A stretch of 64,000 nt of DNA from Nemertoderma westbladi (taxonomy: Eukaryota > Xenacoelomorpha > Nemertodermatida > Nemertodermatidae): assembly GCA_032718475.1 (NCBI GenBank), contig JAUCBJ010007118.1, forward strand, positions 18,106-82,105, written 5' to 3'. How positions within the stretch are numbered: position 1 is the stretch's first letter; every line of letters starts with the position of its first letter. The notes beneath the pieces were generated by a model. The model searched no databases. It was not told where the DNA came from and saw only the letters and a list, made by a program, of their open reading frames with translations. Below, in pieces: positions 55,413 through 64,000 of the stretch. The position numbers were made by a program, and so were the translations under genes.

Positions 55413-57907
55413 TTAAGAATGCTGTGCCGGCTTGTCAACAAAATTGCACCGCCACAACTCCCTATCACCCATGACATTTGCTAGATCATCCGCATCTTTA
55501 AGGCCAGTGTCCTTTAAAATGCGTCTCAAGAAAGTCATGGGCTGTCCACCATGCTTATTCACTCCATGAGGCTGCCAAAGTACAAGATTATGCACTGGCT
55601 GGTCCTCACGGCGAAAGCAATGTCCTGCAAAGCGGAGGCGATTTTGTTCTAGTGTCAAGCTTGGGGGAACCAATGAGACACCTCCAATGTTATATAGTGT
55701 CTGGTTGGAGATGTGTGCATTGTACTTGACACAATGTACCCGGCGTAGCATTCTTGTGAATGTGCCATCCAGAGATTTGGTGTCCTCAGCAGTTAGAGCC
55801 CAGCATGGACTCCCGTAGAGGAGTACTGGAACTACTGCTGCTCTGAATAATCGGACCTTAAGTTTCCGATTAATTCTAGGTGACTTCCAAATCCTGGAAA
55901 GCCTATTCAAGGCTGCCCATGCCTTTCCCTTACGTATTCGAAGGTCCTCACCTGACTTCCGGATCCATGATCCCAGGTAACAGAAGTCGTCCACATGCTC
56001 AAGCATACCATCCTTTGAGCTTATGCTCATCCGATCAGAGACTTGCTGAGGACTTTCAAAGTTAACTGTCAGAATTTTGGTCTTTCTGGAGTTAATAAAA
56101 AGACCAACACTAGAAGCAGCATGTTCTAATGAGCTGAGGAGCCGCTGGGCTCCCTGTAATGATTCTGAGAGTACTCCTAAGTCATCAGCAAAGTCTAGAT
56201 CAGTTAGGTACTTGGCAGGATTTCCTCGACTTCTGGAGCCAGTAGGTGGAGTTATCATCACCCCATCATCATTATGATGATCTAAGGACATGCGTAGAAC
56301 ATAGTCAACCACAATAATGAACAAGAATGGTGCAAGTGTGTCTCCTTGGAGGACGCCCCATAACACTTCAAATGGTTCTGTGTCACCATCAACAGTAGAC
56401 ACAAATGTTGTCGAACCATCGTATACTGATCTGATTGCTGCAATAATTTCATCAGGAATCCCATATAATGAAAGTATGCTGAACATACGTGAGCGAGAGA
56501 CTGAATCAAAGGCCTTGAAGAAGTCAACAAAGATAACAGCCAGATGCCTGTCTTTCTTTTTTGATAACTCCTCAATTATCCTTCTAAGTGCCAAAATGGG
56601 CTCCATGGTCCCACGACCTTTACGGAACCCATTCTGATTTCCACGTAGCAGTCTCTCAATGGGATCCCTGATGCGATTTAATAGAATTCTATTGTATAGT
56701 TTTGCAGCAATCGAGATCAATGAGATTCCCCGAAAAGAACCATAGAGTGTTAGGTTGCCCTTCTTGGGAACTGGCACCAACTTATTTGTTTTCATTTCTT
56801 GTGGGACTCTTGTTGTACGGTACATGTCTACTATGATGGGATAGATGAGCTTTAAACACTCAGGTATTTTAAAGACCTCAGGGGGAACACCATCTACTCC
56901 ACTGGCACGATTGGTCTTAATGCTCTTTGCAGCAGCCTTCACTTCTGCAAAGGAGATATCGCCAATGGGAATATCTGGGAGTACAGACTCAGACACTTTT
57001 ACTTCTATAAAGTTATCAGGCAATACCCTGTCATTATTGAGGAGCTTTTCAAAGTGGGCTTTCCAACCATTGAGGCGATCGGCTGGTGATTCAGCCTTAA
57101 CCTTGGTGGTTGGTTGGCTTTTCCGCCCAGTAAGCAGATTGATCGATTTCCATGCCTGGGATGATTGCCTGCTGTCGTCAGCATCATTGATGGCATCAAC
57201 CTGTTGGTTTATTAGCTCCTGTAGATTAACAGAGTACTGCCTGTTCAGGGACCTAGATGCAGCTTTAACTGCATTTTTGGCCGCTGCAGTCTGTTTGAGT
57301 CGGGACTCTTTCTGCGCCTTATGAAGGTCATTTCGGCACTTCTGAATTTTGTTGTCAGTCCAGGGGGCCCTTTTCGTGTTTCGAGGGTATACAGGAACTG
57401 TTTCTGCAGCTGCTAACTTAACTGCTTCTGTAAAGGCAGTATAGCCCTCACAGTGATCTGCCGCCTCAGAGGCAAGAGCCTCATACCTGTTGCTCAGCTG
57501 TAGTGTGAAGCTGGATCTCACACTTGGCTGTTGCAACAGAGAGGACCAGTCATGCCGTGGCAAGGCCGATTTCGTTGTTCTGCTAGCACGCAGACTAAGT
57601 CTTACCTTGGCCACAATAAGGCGGTGATCACTAGAGAAGGGTCGAAGTGTAAATGCATTACAGTCTTGTATAGAGCTCCTGTATTTCCTACGAAACAGAA
57701 TATGGTCTATCTGGGACTTGTGACCACTGGGTCCACTATGAGTCCATAGCTTTCCAGTTCGCTTCTTGAACTGGGTTCCAGCCGAAAACAATCCATTTCC
57801 AGAGATAAAATCCTGAAGATGGACAGAATTTCGGTTAACACTATTGCTATAGACCCAGGGCGATGTAGGTGATTGATGCAGACTTGCATTAAAGTCTCCC
57901 AGGAATG
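55413..57907 (-). pseudogene. LINE-A reverse transcriptase and endonuclease C-terminus
   Basis: At least 792 codons are open from 57791 to 55413, extending upstream to the MITE. The endonuclease end has SQIDHILFRRKYR and SSDHRLIVAK. RT motifs are intact: QNGFRKGRGTMEPILALR, motif A IFVDFFKAFDSV (near 420), motif B GVLQGDTLAPFLF, motif C LDFADDLGVL (near 532) and a thumb with YLGSWIRKSGEDLR. The C-terminal region has RRVHCVKYNAHISNQTLY. Only the MITE at 57912 prevents a full-length ORF, so this was an active copy until recently. Reverse transcription would be target-primed at a nicked site. Confidence 0.9.
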
Positions 57908-57911
57908 TTAA

Positions 57912-58389
57912 CCCTATCCATACCGGGGGGGGGACTTTTGGAGACGCACTTTATTTGATTGCTTGGTTCAAAGCCAAACCACATTTATTGCAAGTGAAAT
58001 TCCGTTACTTTTCCTAAAATTTATTATTCTTTATCTTAAAACAAAAATTAATTTTCATATTATTATTTATGACCATGAAAATGACTCGTAAACTGACCTG
58101 TCTCTGAAACTGTCATATTATTGCTGAACTATTATAGGCGGGAAATTTAAAATTCAATCAATTTAATATAAATTTAAAATCAATTTAAACATAATTATAG
58201 TATATAAATATTATATTTCAGCATTAGTGTGTGGCATATTTGGATAGAGGAATAAATTTTGTATCTAAAACTTTTTACTTTAAAGTAATATCATTACACC
58301 ACACAAAGTTATATGCTTCCAAACTTTACGTCCCCAAAAGTCCCCCCCCCGGTAGGTGGAGCGTCTAAAGTACCCCGGTATGGATAGGG
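57912..58389. mobile_element. piggyBac-like MITE (478 bp)
   Basis: Perfect 17-bp terminal inverted repeats CCCTATCCATACCGGGG, flanked by TTAA on both sides (57908-57911 and 58390-58393). LINE-A copy 1 has the uninterrupted TTAA at the matching point, so ends and target are proven by an empty site. Subterminal inverted segments with GGGGACTTTTGG and its complement add a second hairpin. It has no coding capacity. The termini resemble those of the 1.27-kb element at 19397. Confidence 0.95.
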
Positions 58390-59212
58390 TTAAGAATGCA
58401 TGCTGATCCACTCCATCAGTTGCTGCTTGTAGATTGTGGTAGAAATTTTCCACCTCCTCTACAGGGGCAACACTAGTTGGAGAGTAGCACACAATCAGAA
58501 CCACCTTAGGAAACTTCTTAGCCAGTCTTCCAGAACATGAGAAGTGGCAACGGATGATGCGGTTAGAGATTTGGTCTATTCTGTCCAATGCTGCATGTGC
58601 AGTTGGATTCATCAATAGACCAATTCCACCATTGCCACTATCATCTGCTGACGCGAGGGCGAGTCGCCAACCGCCCCCCATGTCCTTAATCAGAACCTCA
58701 TCAGTCTGTCCAGTCTGCATTCGGTGCTCTTGAACACCCACTGCGCTAAGAGAAAGCTTATCTGCCAAGGCAGTCAGCTCACCTTGTCGCATTGGGGACC
58801 CGAGTGTTAGGGTGTTTACTGAGGCTAGTCTAGTGACTTGCCTCAGATTCACCAATGGCTTTGTTGGTCGGGGTGGAACATGAGAGTAGCCTCCAACTCC
58901 AGAATCCCTCTCCCCATCACAATCTGGCCTCCCTGGTGACCCAGGGTTTGGGCCAGAAAGGTCATCAGGAAAGGGACTCAAAGAATTGTTGGCTGCTCTC
59001 TCTCCAGTAGGGGGTGAGACAGGCAGCCGGTCAGGAGTTAACTGACGCCTGTGAGGCCGATTGTGTCCGGTAATTCCACTGGCCTCTAGTGGCCGGACCT
59101 CCGCATTGCTAATGTAATCCATAGTGGGGGTTGGGGGGTGCTTTTTTGCCGAGTCAGCTCTCGGGGCAAATACCACACCCTGGTTTGCCATTCCACAGGG
59201 TGGGTGTCGCAA
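58390..59212 (-). pseudogene. LINE-A endonuclease N-terminal part
   Basis: Open from 59212 (another ATG at 59122) to the MITE. A Pro-rich N-terminal extension of about 130 residues precedes an APE-like endonuclease: VNTLTLGSPMRQGELTALA, then GVQEHRMQ with the catalytic Glu, and VLIVCYSPTSVAPVEEVE. The endonuclease nicks target DNA for LINE integration. The downstream half lies beyond the MITE. Confidence 0.85.
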
Positions 59213-59627
59213 TGGAGTCAGATATCAGGCCCATCACCCATATTTACTCTGGCGTACATGACCCACCATTGGCTGTTGCAGCTCATCTGCTGGGTCATGC
59301 CCTGTACCCTTGCTGCCAGGTGCAGGTCGCAGTGAAGTGCCCTCACAGTGGACATGAGAACACTCTACTCCTAACCAGCCATTGGTAGATCACCATCTGC
59401 CTGGTCAGGCCATATACCCCTGCAGCCAAGTATATGGGTCCTTAATCCAGGACCAAGGGCGTCCTTATCCCAGAACGAAGGGGGTCCTAGTTACAGGACC
59501 AGATTTGCCCTAGTAAGAGGGTCTATGCAGCTACAGGTGGCACCTCCTTTATGCTGCATGGAGGTGGCAAGCTTTCTTGATCAATGACCTAGAATACCTG
59601 ACCTGACCTGATCGATTGGAATTTATA

Positions 59628-60439
59628 GGGAGTATCCCAACTCTGCCAAGACTGGTATGGGCTTTATAGCACACTTGTTGTATAATTGGGACTTTAAGTT
59701 AAAGACGCAGAAGAAGTATGAGGAGGCGTATGGCGAATACAACACGCCACCGGGAGCGGAGTTCAAATCCCACTTCAAGCGGCAAGCGTTAGTGTATTGG
59801 AACATTTGCGCGCCACCCCGTGCGTCGCTACAATATTATTTGGTGCTTGAGTCGAACACGGTGACTTGTTTATTAGCGGATATCGTTGCGCGAGTTTTGA
59901 AGCGTCATCCATTGGTATTCGGAGGAGATCAACGGAGTGAGAAAATTCACTCGAAAGGGGGAATCCAATCCGACGTGATGAAGCGTTTCTTAACCCCGTT
60001 CTTCAACCAATCGTTAGAGAATACGTCGATGGTTAGGAGAGGATTAGCGATATTCGAAGGAGTGTATCGACAGAACATCGGAGATTTGGGAGACCGACCG
60101 TCGATGGAATATCCGACGCCAGAAGCTTTGGAGAAGTGGTTCGGGAATCAAACCCGCGGGTTTGGTACTCCCTTCCACTCGGAGGCTGATAGACCTGTTA
60201 AGGAGGGCTGGCCGGAGACGTTAGTAGAGGTGTTCGGAGTAGATCTTCCGGTGGAGAAGACATATCCGAAACGAACGCGGGAGGAAATATTGGAGATAGA
60301 GGACAAGGGCGAGGATGTTTACTTTGTTCCGGATCGACAACCGTTGACCGGAGAGGACGACATCGTATTAGACATTGGGAAGGAAGGAAGTGCGAAACCG
60401 ATTGGAGACCTCATATACGAGAGGGCCTGGTTTCCATAA
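59628..60439 (+). CDS. ORF-b, 3' part
   Basis: Continues the ORF-b frame after the LINE-A insertion (codon phase preserved across the 13-bp duplication) to a TAA at 60437. The encoded part includes RQALVYWNICAPPRASLQYY, a helical middle (LADIVARVLKRH) and an acidic C-terminal section (EILEIEDKGEDVYFVPD). The palindrome copy at 60148 is read as NQTRGFGT. No known family is recognised. The next codons after TAA continue in the same frame into the zinc-knuckle region of ORF-c. Confidence 0.72.
60148..60165. promoter_or_regulatory. Dispersed BEL palindrome, copy 7
   Basis: TCAAACCCGCGGGTTTGG in ORF-b, read as QTRGFG; a perfect 16-bp palindrome. Confidence 0.85.
60437..60439 (+). other. Single in-frame TAA between ORF-b and ORF-c
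   Basis: Same frame open on both sides; the first codons after the TAA begin the first zinc knuckle (CKLC), and there is no ATG before it. ORF-c therefore needs read-through, or the stop is a mutation in this copy. Confidence 0.7.
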
Positions 60440-61489
60440 GCGCGTAGGTGCAAATTGTGCGGCAGCACAAGGCACAATCTAAAGTCGTGCGACGCGGTAG
60501 TAGAGGCGGTGCATAAGGTCTGTCGTTGGTGTAATGAGACCGACCATTCGTTTCACACGTGCACCGTCTTCATTTCTCAATGTGGATATTGTGGAGTAAA
60601 GGGACATCGTAGCGCGAGATGTCAGCTGCGAGATGATTCCTTTCAAAACCATAGCGCTAACCTACTTCGGGAGATGTTAGATAAGTGGGAGAGTGTGGCT
60701 GATTACCATATTCAAGCGCAGATGCATTGGTTACCATTTAAAGCGGGATATGGGTTTTGGGCGGTAGACCCATCGCATGTTGCGTACGAGCCATATCTAC
60801 AATCGCTACCACAATATCAGGAACTCATCCTAACTGCTCAAGACCTTCCACAGAACACTGGAGTTATCGTAGTCCGAGAATACTTCAGACAATTGAATAT
60901 GGACAATAAGTACACCTGGAACTTCGTTGCTATTTGCGATCGCATCACGAAGGGTGTATTTACGGAGACTAGAAAAGTGGTACGCGCGCGAGGTGATTGG
61001 AGGATGGCGGCTATACAATACCGCAACGAATTCTTGTTGACTCATGTGCCAGTGGGGTCATTGACCGCTGAGAGGATACAGGAACAGAGGATCGCAGCGA
61101 CCACAGCGACGACCGCTGGAGCTCAAGGCTCGCGGAAGGAACCAGGAGGAGGGGTCCAAGACAAGCGTCAAGTCAAGGACGACCACTATCACTCTATTAT
61201 AGAAGCGCAAAGGTTGCAGCGCAAGGCGCAGGGAGCGTCTGAAAAAGCGCGTGTGCAACTGCATAAGGAAGAGTTGGCGGAAGCGACCACGGGAGCGCGA
61301 CAATTGGGACGAGGCCGAGGAAGAAGCACAAGCCGGGAATCTGTCGGGGCTCAGGGAACGTCGTCGCCGGTTCCGGGGAGTGACGCCTCACGGACGCCGT
61401 CAACGGAGTCGACTGGAGGACGATTGGTGTATCTGGGAAGAGGGCGAAAGAGAGGAGCGAGCCCAAAGAACCCAGGAGCGGGTCAGTAA
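60440..61489 (+). CDS. ORF-c, triple zinc-knuckle Gag-like protein
   Basis: 350 codons in frame with ORF-b. Three canonical CX2CX4HX4C zinc knuckles stand in a row at the N-terminus: CKLCGSTRHNLKSC, CRWCNETDHSFHTC and CGYCGVKGHRSARC. These are the signature of retroviral-type nucleocapsid RNA binding. A globular part follows (MHWLPFKAGYGFWAVDP, ILTAQDLPQNTGVIVVREYF), then a disordered basic tail rich in Arg/Gly/Ser (GRGRGRSTSRES, GRGRKRGAS). It likely binds RNA as part of a second Gag-like polyprotein. The BEL Gag upstream has a defective middle knuckle, so this protein might supplement nucleocapsid function (inference). It ends in TAA overlapping the ATG of ORF-d. Confidence 0.82.
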   Translation, partial: ARRCKLCGSTRHNLKSCDAVVEAVHKVCRWCNETDHSFHTCTVFISQCGYCGVKGHRSARCQLRDDSFQNHSANLLREMLDKWESVADYHIQAQMHWLPFKAGYGFWAVDPSHVAYEPYLQSLPQYQELILTAQDLPQNTGVIVVREYFRQLNMDNKYTWNFVAICDRITKGVFTETRKVVRARGDWRMAAIQYRNEFLLTHVPVGSLTAERIQEQRIAATTATTAGAQGSRKEPGGGVQDKRQVKDDHYHSIIEAQRLQRKAQGASEKARVQLHKEELAEATTGARQLGRGRGRSTSRESVGAQGTSSPVPGSDASRTPSTESTGGRLVYLGRGRKRGASPKNPGAGQ

Positions 61490-61707
61490 TGCATCGTATC
61501 ACGGGGCGACAGACTTTAGATATATACATCATCGTCGCTCTGATGTATATTGTAGCATTTAGAATTATTCGACTTGACTCATATACACTAGTCGCACTGA
61601 TTTGGATTTATATTATGAGAGAGGCGAAGGAAGTGATTGGGGAGACAAACCTGCGGGTTTGGCTTACTCCTTTCACTTGCCCTAGCAAATTTTTTATATA
61701 TATTTGA
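61489..61707 (+). CDS. ORF-d, small hydrophobic protein, TAATG-coupled
   Basis: 72 codons whose ATG overlaps the ORF-c stop (TAATG at 61487-61491), an arrangement known for coupled termination-reinitiation. Two hydrophobic segments (about residues 10-27, LDIYIIVALMYIVAF, and 32-43, YTLVALIWIYIM) flank a short charged loop, suggesting a small two-pass membrane protein. No family is recognised. The palindrome at 61645 lies in the second half and is read as TNLRVWLT. The short length leaves room for chance, but position and overlap argue for a gene. Confidence 0.5.
   Translation: MHRITGRQTLDIYIIVALMYIVAFRIIRLDSYTLVALIWIYIMREAKEVIGETNLRVWLTPFTCPSKFFIYI
61645..61662. promoter_or_regulatory. Dispersed BEL palindrome, copy 8
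   Basis: ACAAACCTGCGGGTTTGG in ORF-d, read as NLRVW. Confidence 0.85.
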
Positions 61708-61976
61708 TTTGTATGTAGTAATCATTATGTAGTAAGAACGAGAAACAATATTTTGTAAATTTAATTTGTATGTAATAATCGTTAACATTGAGAGAGATAA
61801 TATTTGTAAATTTAATTTGTATGCAATTCATTATGCAATATCTATGGCAATATTTGTAAATAGTAGAATTATTGTGTTATTTAGATTAGTTGGAAGAAAT
61901 TTATTTTGTTTTGTATACATCACCTTATACTCTTCTACAATTGGAGGGAAACATTATATGATTTCCCTTGGAGCGG
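61708..61976 (+). other. BEL 3' untranslated region and polypurine tract
   Basis: AT-rich, with about three degenerate ~50-bp repeats around TTTGTAAATTTAATTTGTATG (61690-61860). Purine stretches GGAGGGAAA (61943-61951) and GGAGCGG directly before the LTR (61970-61976) are polypurine-tract candidates for plus-strand priming. Confidence 0.6.
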
Positions 61977-63266
61977 TGTTACGGTATATGGCGCTGTATC
62001 CACATTATTAGTCATTATGCAGTATGCAATATTAGTCCGTTATGCAGTATGCAATATTAGTCCGTTATACTGTACGTAATATTAGTCCGTTGTGCAGCAT
62101 AATATTTTAGATAAGGCATAATAACGCAATGATATTTAGATAGGGAAATCGAAACACCCATATATTTGAATCCATCCATTTTGTATAATATGTAGCCCTA
62201 CCTACGTAATTTTGTATTAGGATATATGTAGATAGTTCCAGGGTAGCAAGTTTATTCGGACCCTGGATTTTGTGCTTGCTGATATTAGCATCAATAGGGC
62301 TAGCATATAGGGACGCTGTCCTGGCCATTCAGCAGCCAGGGACATGAACCATTACCATATATGGTAATAGTTTGAGGTTTGGGCAGGCAATAGGGCTACA
62401 ATCCGGCCTCCTTATTGGACTAACTGCTTCCAGGTTGGTCTAATGCTAGCGCGGACTGGAGAGCCAATAGGAGAGCGATTGCGTCACCCTATTGCATCAC
62501 CCCATCCGGATCACCTATAAATTGGCGGTGTGCCGGTAGAGCCTCATCATCACATGATCTGCTATCACCTTTGTACTTGCTGAGCTGTCCCTATTAATTT
62601 TTTACGGATATTTTAGCGTATTTTCTGCAATTTGCTAATTTTGATTAATTTCTTGGAATGATTTGCTAGTGCGATTACTCTTGATTGTGTTTCTCAATTA
62701 ATTCCTTCGATTACTGCTAATTACAACTGGAACTATGATTTCTACCTTTTGATTAATGGTTCTATGTGATTCCTTTCTGCGCAATAATCCTAAGGGATTT
62801 CTGAGACTGTCAGACTTTGTGATTTGCATGCGCTGCTACGGTAGTTATTAGCATAATGGAGGGCTAAGGTGCCAGTGGGCGGTGGGCACATCGGGGGGTT
62901 GAGCGACTAGGGAGAGCGGAGGATTCAAAGACGGGCAACGCTGGCGGGGGTCACCGTTGCGGGCGGGCATTTGCACTGTAACACGCAGACCATTCGCCGG
63001 TACAGTAACTAGGGGGCTGATGATCCAGGTTTTGTCTCTATTTAGTATTAGGGGGGCAGGAATCGGGTTAGTTAGGAATCCTAGATGTATCCGGGAGAGG
63101 CCTGCGCGTATTACTGATAAACAACCGCGACCTCTATACTAACAGCAGAACTGTTGAACAGACAAATACCCGTTAATATCCCTCTGTCAACCTAATAAGT
63201 TCTCGTCTAACCAATAAGACACAAAGACGGTTCTGCTGTTAGTATAGAGGTCGCGGTTGTTTATCA
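61977..63266 (+). repeat. BEL 3' LTR
   Basis: 1290 bp, aligned without gaps to the 5' LTR. Differences noted: two in the CTATTNATTTTTTANGGATA stretch (42548/62596 region) and one in TGCGCYGCTACGG (42786/62834 region). It keeps the TATA box (about 62516), the 18-bp palindrome (62351-62368) and the 37-bp terminal stem, but not the 11-bp extension. Confidence 0.95.
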
Positions 63267-63271
63267 GGAGT

Positions 63272-63370
63272 GCCAATGACTAATTGTTCGGGTAACACTA
63301 GATCTTTGAACAGTGAGTACAGTTCGGGAGGATCCGTCATACTATTAGGATCAAGAGTCTGAGGTCTCAT
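63272..63370 (-). pseudogene. Unknown ORF, 5' part, cut by the BEL element
   Basis: Minus-strand reading from an ATG at 63370 (upstream stop at 63427) gives 33 codons to the target duplication and joins in frame with the 41928-41380 part. A second ATG at about 63340 precedes TDPPELYSLFKDL. This is the N-terminal piece of the disrupted gene; its function is unknown. Confidence 0.6.
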
Positions 63371-64000
63371 TAGGGAATGAGGAGGTCTGATCGAGTATTC
63401 CGGAACTCTGATAGTAGTAATGGTTTACCCTATTTCGGCGACAGTTTAGTCCAACTTCACACCTTGGGTGTTAAGTAGGTCATTAATTAATTAATCAATT
63501 AATTAATTGGTTGATTAAACAATTAATTAATTGTTTAATCAATCGACTCGTATCAAATAATGTTGCCAAAGGCAATTTAATTTGATACAAATCAATCAGA
63601 TAGGGACGCGAAATGAATAAATTGTACTATAACAAACGAAATATACAATACAATAGGCACTGTGCGGCCCAGTTTGGTCCTAGCTCAGTCCCTCAATAAT
63701 CTGTGGCTGCTCGGGCTCTTATTAACCGTAGCATGACTAACCCAAACATCAATGCGTGAATGGGACCTACGTGAATGGGGCATGCGATAGAGCTTAAATT
63801 ATTCAAACCTATAGCTTCGTTATTACATCAATTCATCCAAGAAATTAGAATAAACATCTGGTATGGCAATAGTTTGCATTCTTTCGCATTGTATTGCGAA
63901 GCAGTCCACGCGCATATTAGCTCAACAACAAAGCCCTACCCAAACGCCATGTGTCAAACTAATTCCCAACCATCTCTTTACTACAGTGGATACTGCAGTT
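63371..64000. other. Flank with strong palindromes
   Basis: A perfect 32-bp palindrome at 63511-63542 lies in a run of TTAATTAA-type sequence (63483-63545). It is followed by an imperfect hairpin with ~18-bp arms at about 63549-63587. The rest shows no gene. Confidence 0.6.

Larger units (their letters stand above)
55377..59614 (-). mobile_element. LINE-A copy 2, full length, with MITE inside
   Basis: 4238 bp, bounded by a perfect 13-bp target duplication ATTGGAATTTATA (55364-55376 and 59615-59627). Read on the minus strand, a 5' region with GTCAGGTCAGG repeats is followed by one long ORF (APE endonuclease then RT) and a short 3' UTR ending CCTAGTAG. The single ORF without a separate ORF1 recalls RTE-like elements, but the clade is not settled. 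It must be younger than the BEL element it interrupts. Confidence 0.94.
41929..63266 (+). mobile_element. Giant BEL/Pao LTR retrotransposon with extra 3' gene cassette
   Basis: Two 1290-bp LTRs with TG...CA ends are flanked by a perfect 5-bp target duplication GGAGT (41924-41928 and 63267-63271). The internal order is leader, Gag-protease, RT-RNase H, integrase, then ORF-a to ORF-d. The Gag domain, A17-type protease, YMDD RT and DDE integrase with the protease upstream of RT identify BEL/Pao. The total is 21,338 bp; without the LINE-A insertion (55377-59614 plus a 13-bp duplication) it would be about 17.1 kb, well above usual BEL lengths. The LTRs differ at about three positions, so insertion was recent. 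Frame breaks in pol and the LINE insertion make this copy non-autonomous. Confidence 0.95.

Noticed and set aside
61251-61562. 103-codon frame overlapping the end of ORF-c
   Set aside because: Out-of-frame reading of the Arg/Gly-rich ORF-c tail.

Overview
This window is repeat-dominated DNA from a metazoan nuclear genome. BEL/Pao, L2/CR1-like, piggyBac-like and Tc1-like elements together with a tRNA-Gly-derived SINE point to an invertebrate animal. The sequence alone does not fix the phylum. No intact host gene was recognised. Nearly everything that can be annotated is satellite DNA or mobile elements, often nested several layers deep.

Layout. 1-760 is a 64-bp satellite. 1404-8190 and 15778-19214 are two halves of one 35-bp satellite, split by a LINE (LINE-A copy 1, 8191-15777). 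That LINE was itself invaded by a LINE fragment, an L2-like LINE and a ~2.9 kb unclassified element. 19397-20663 is a piggyBac-like non-autonomous element. 21749-22910 is a perfectly homogeneous 24-bp minisatellite. 23500-27430 holds LINE relics and a SINE with clean target duplications. 29676-30280 is a fold-back tRNA-derived element with 243-bp arms. 32387-39705 is a second LINE (LINE-B, minus strand), carrying a second copy of the unclassified element, a Tc1-like MITE and a GC-rich minisatellite.

The centrepiece is a young giant BEL/Pao LTR retrotransposon at 41929-63266. It has two 1290-bp LTRs differing at about 3 positions, TG...CA ends and a 5-bp GGAGT target duplication, and would be about 17.1 kb without a later LINE-A insertion. 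After Gag-protease, RT-RNase H and integrase it carries an extra 3' cassette that BEL elements do not normally have. ORF-a (309 codons) is followed by ORF-b (about 600 codons) in the -1 frame. A single TAA then separates ORF-b from in-frame ORF-c, which has three perfect CCHC zinc knuckles and a basic tail. ORF-d, a small hydrophobic protein, is joined to ORF-c by a TAATG stop-start overlap. I read the cassette as a second Gag-like polyprotein of unknown function.

Two nucleotide-level features of this element stand out. An 18-bp palindrome (consensus CCAAACCYGYGGGTTTGG) occurs eight times, in all three reading frames and once outside coding sequence. Also, the last 37 nt of the LTR plus the first 11 nt after the 5' LTR are perfectly complementary to an upstream LTR segment, recalling Tf1-style self-priming. 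The element landed inside a minus-strand ORF of unknown function whose two parts flank it.
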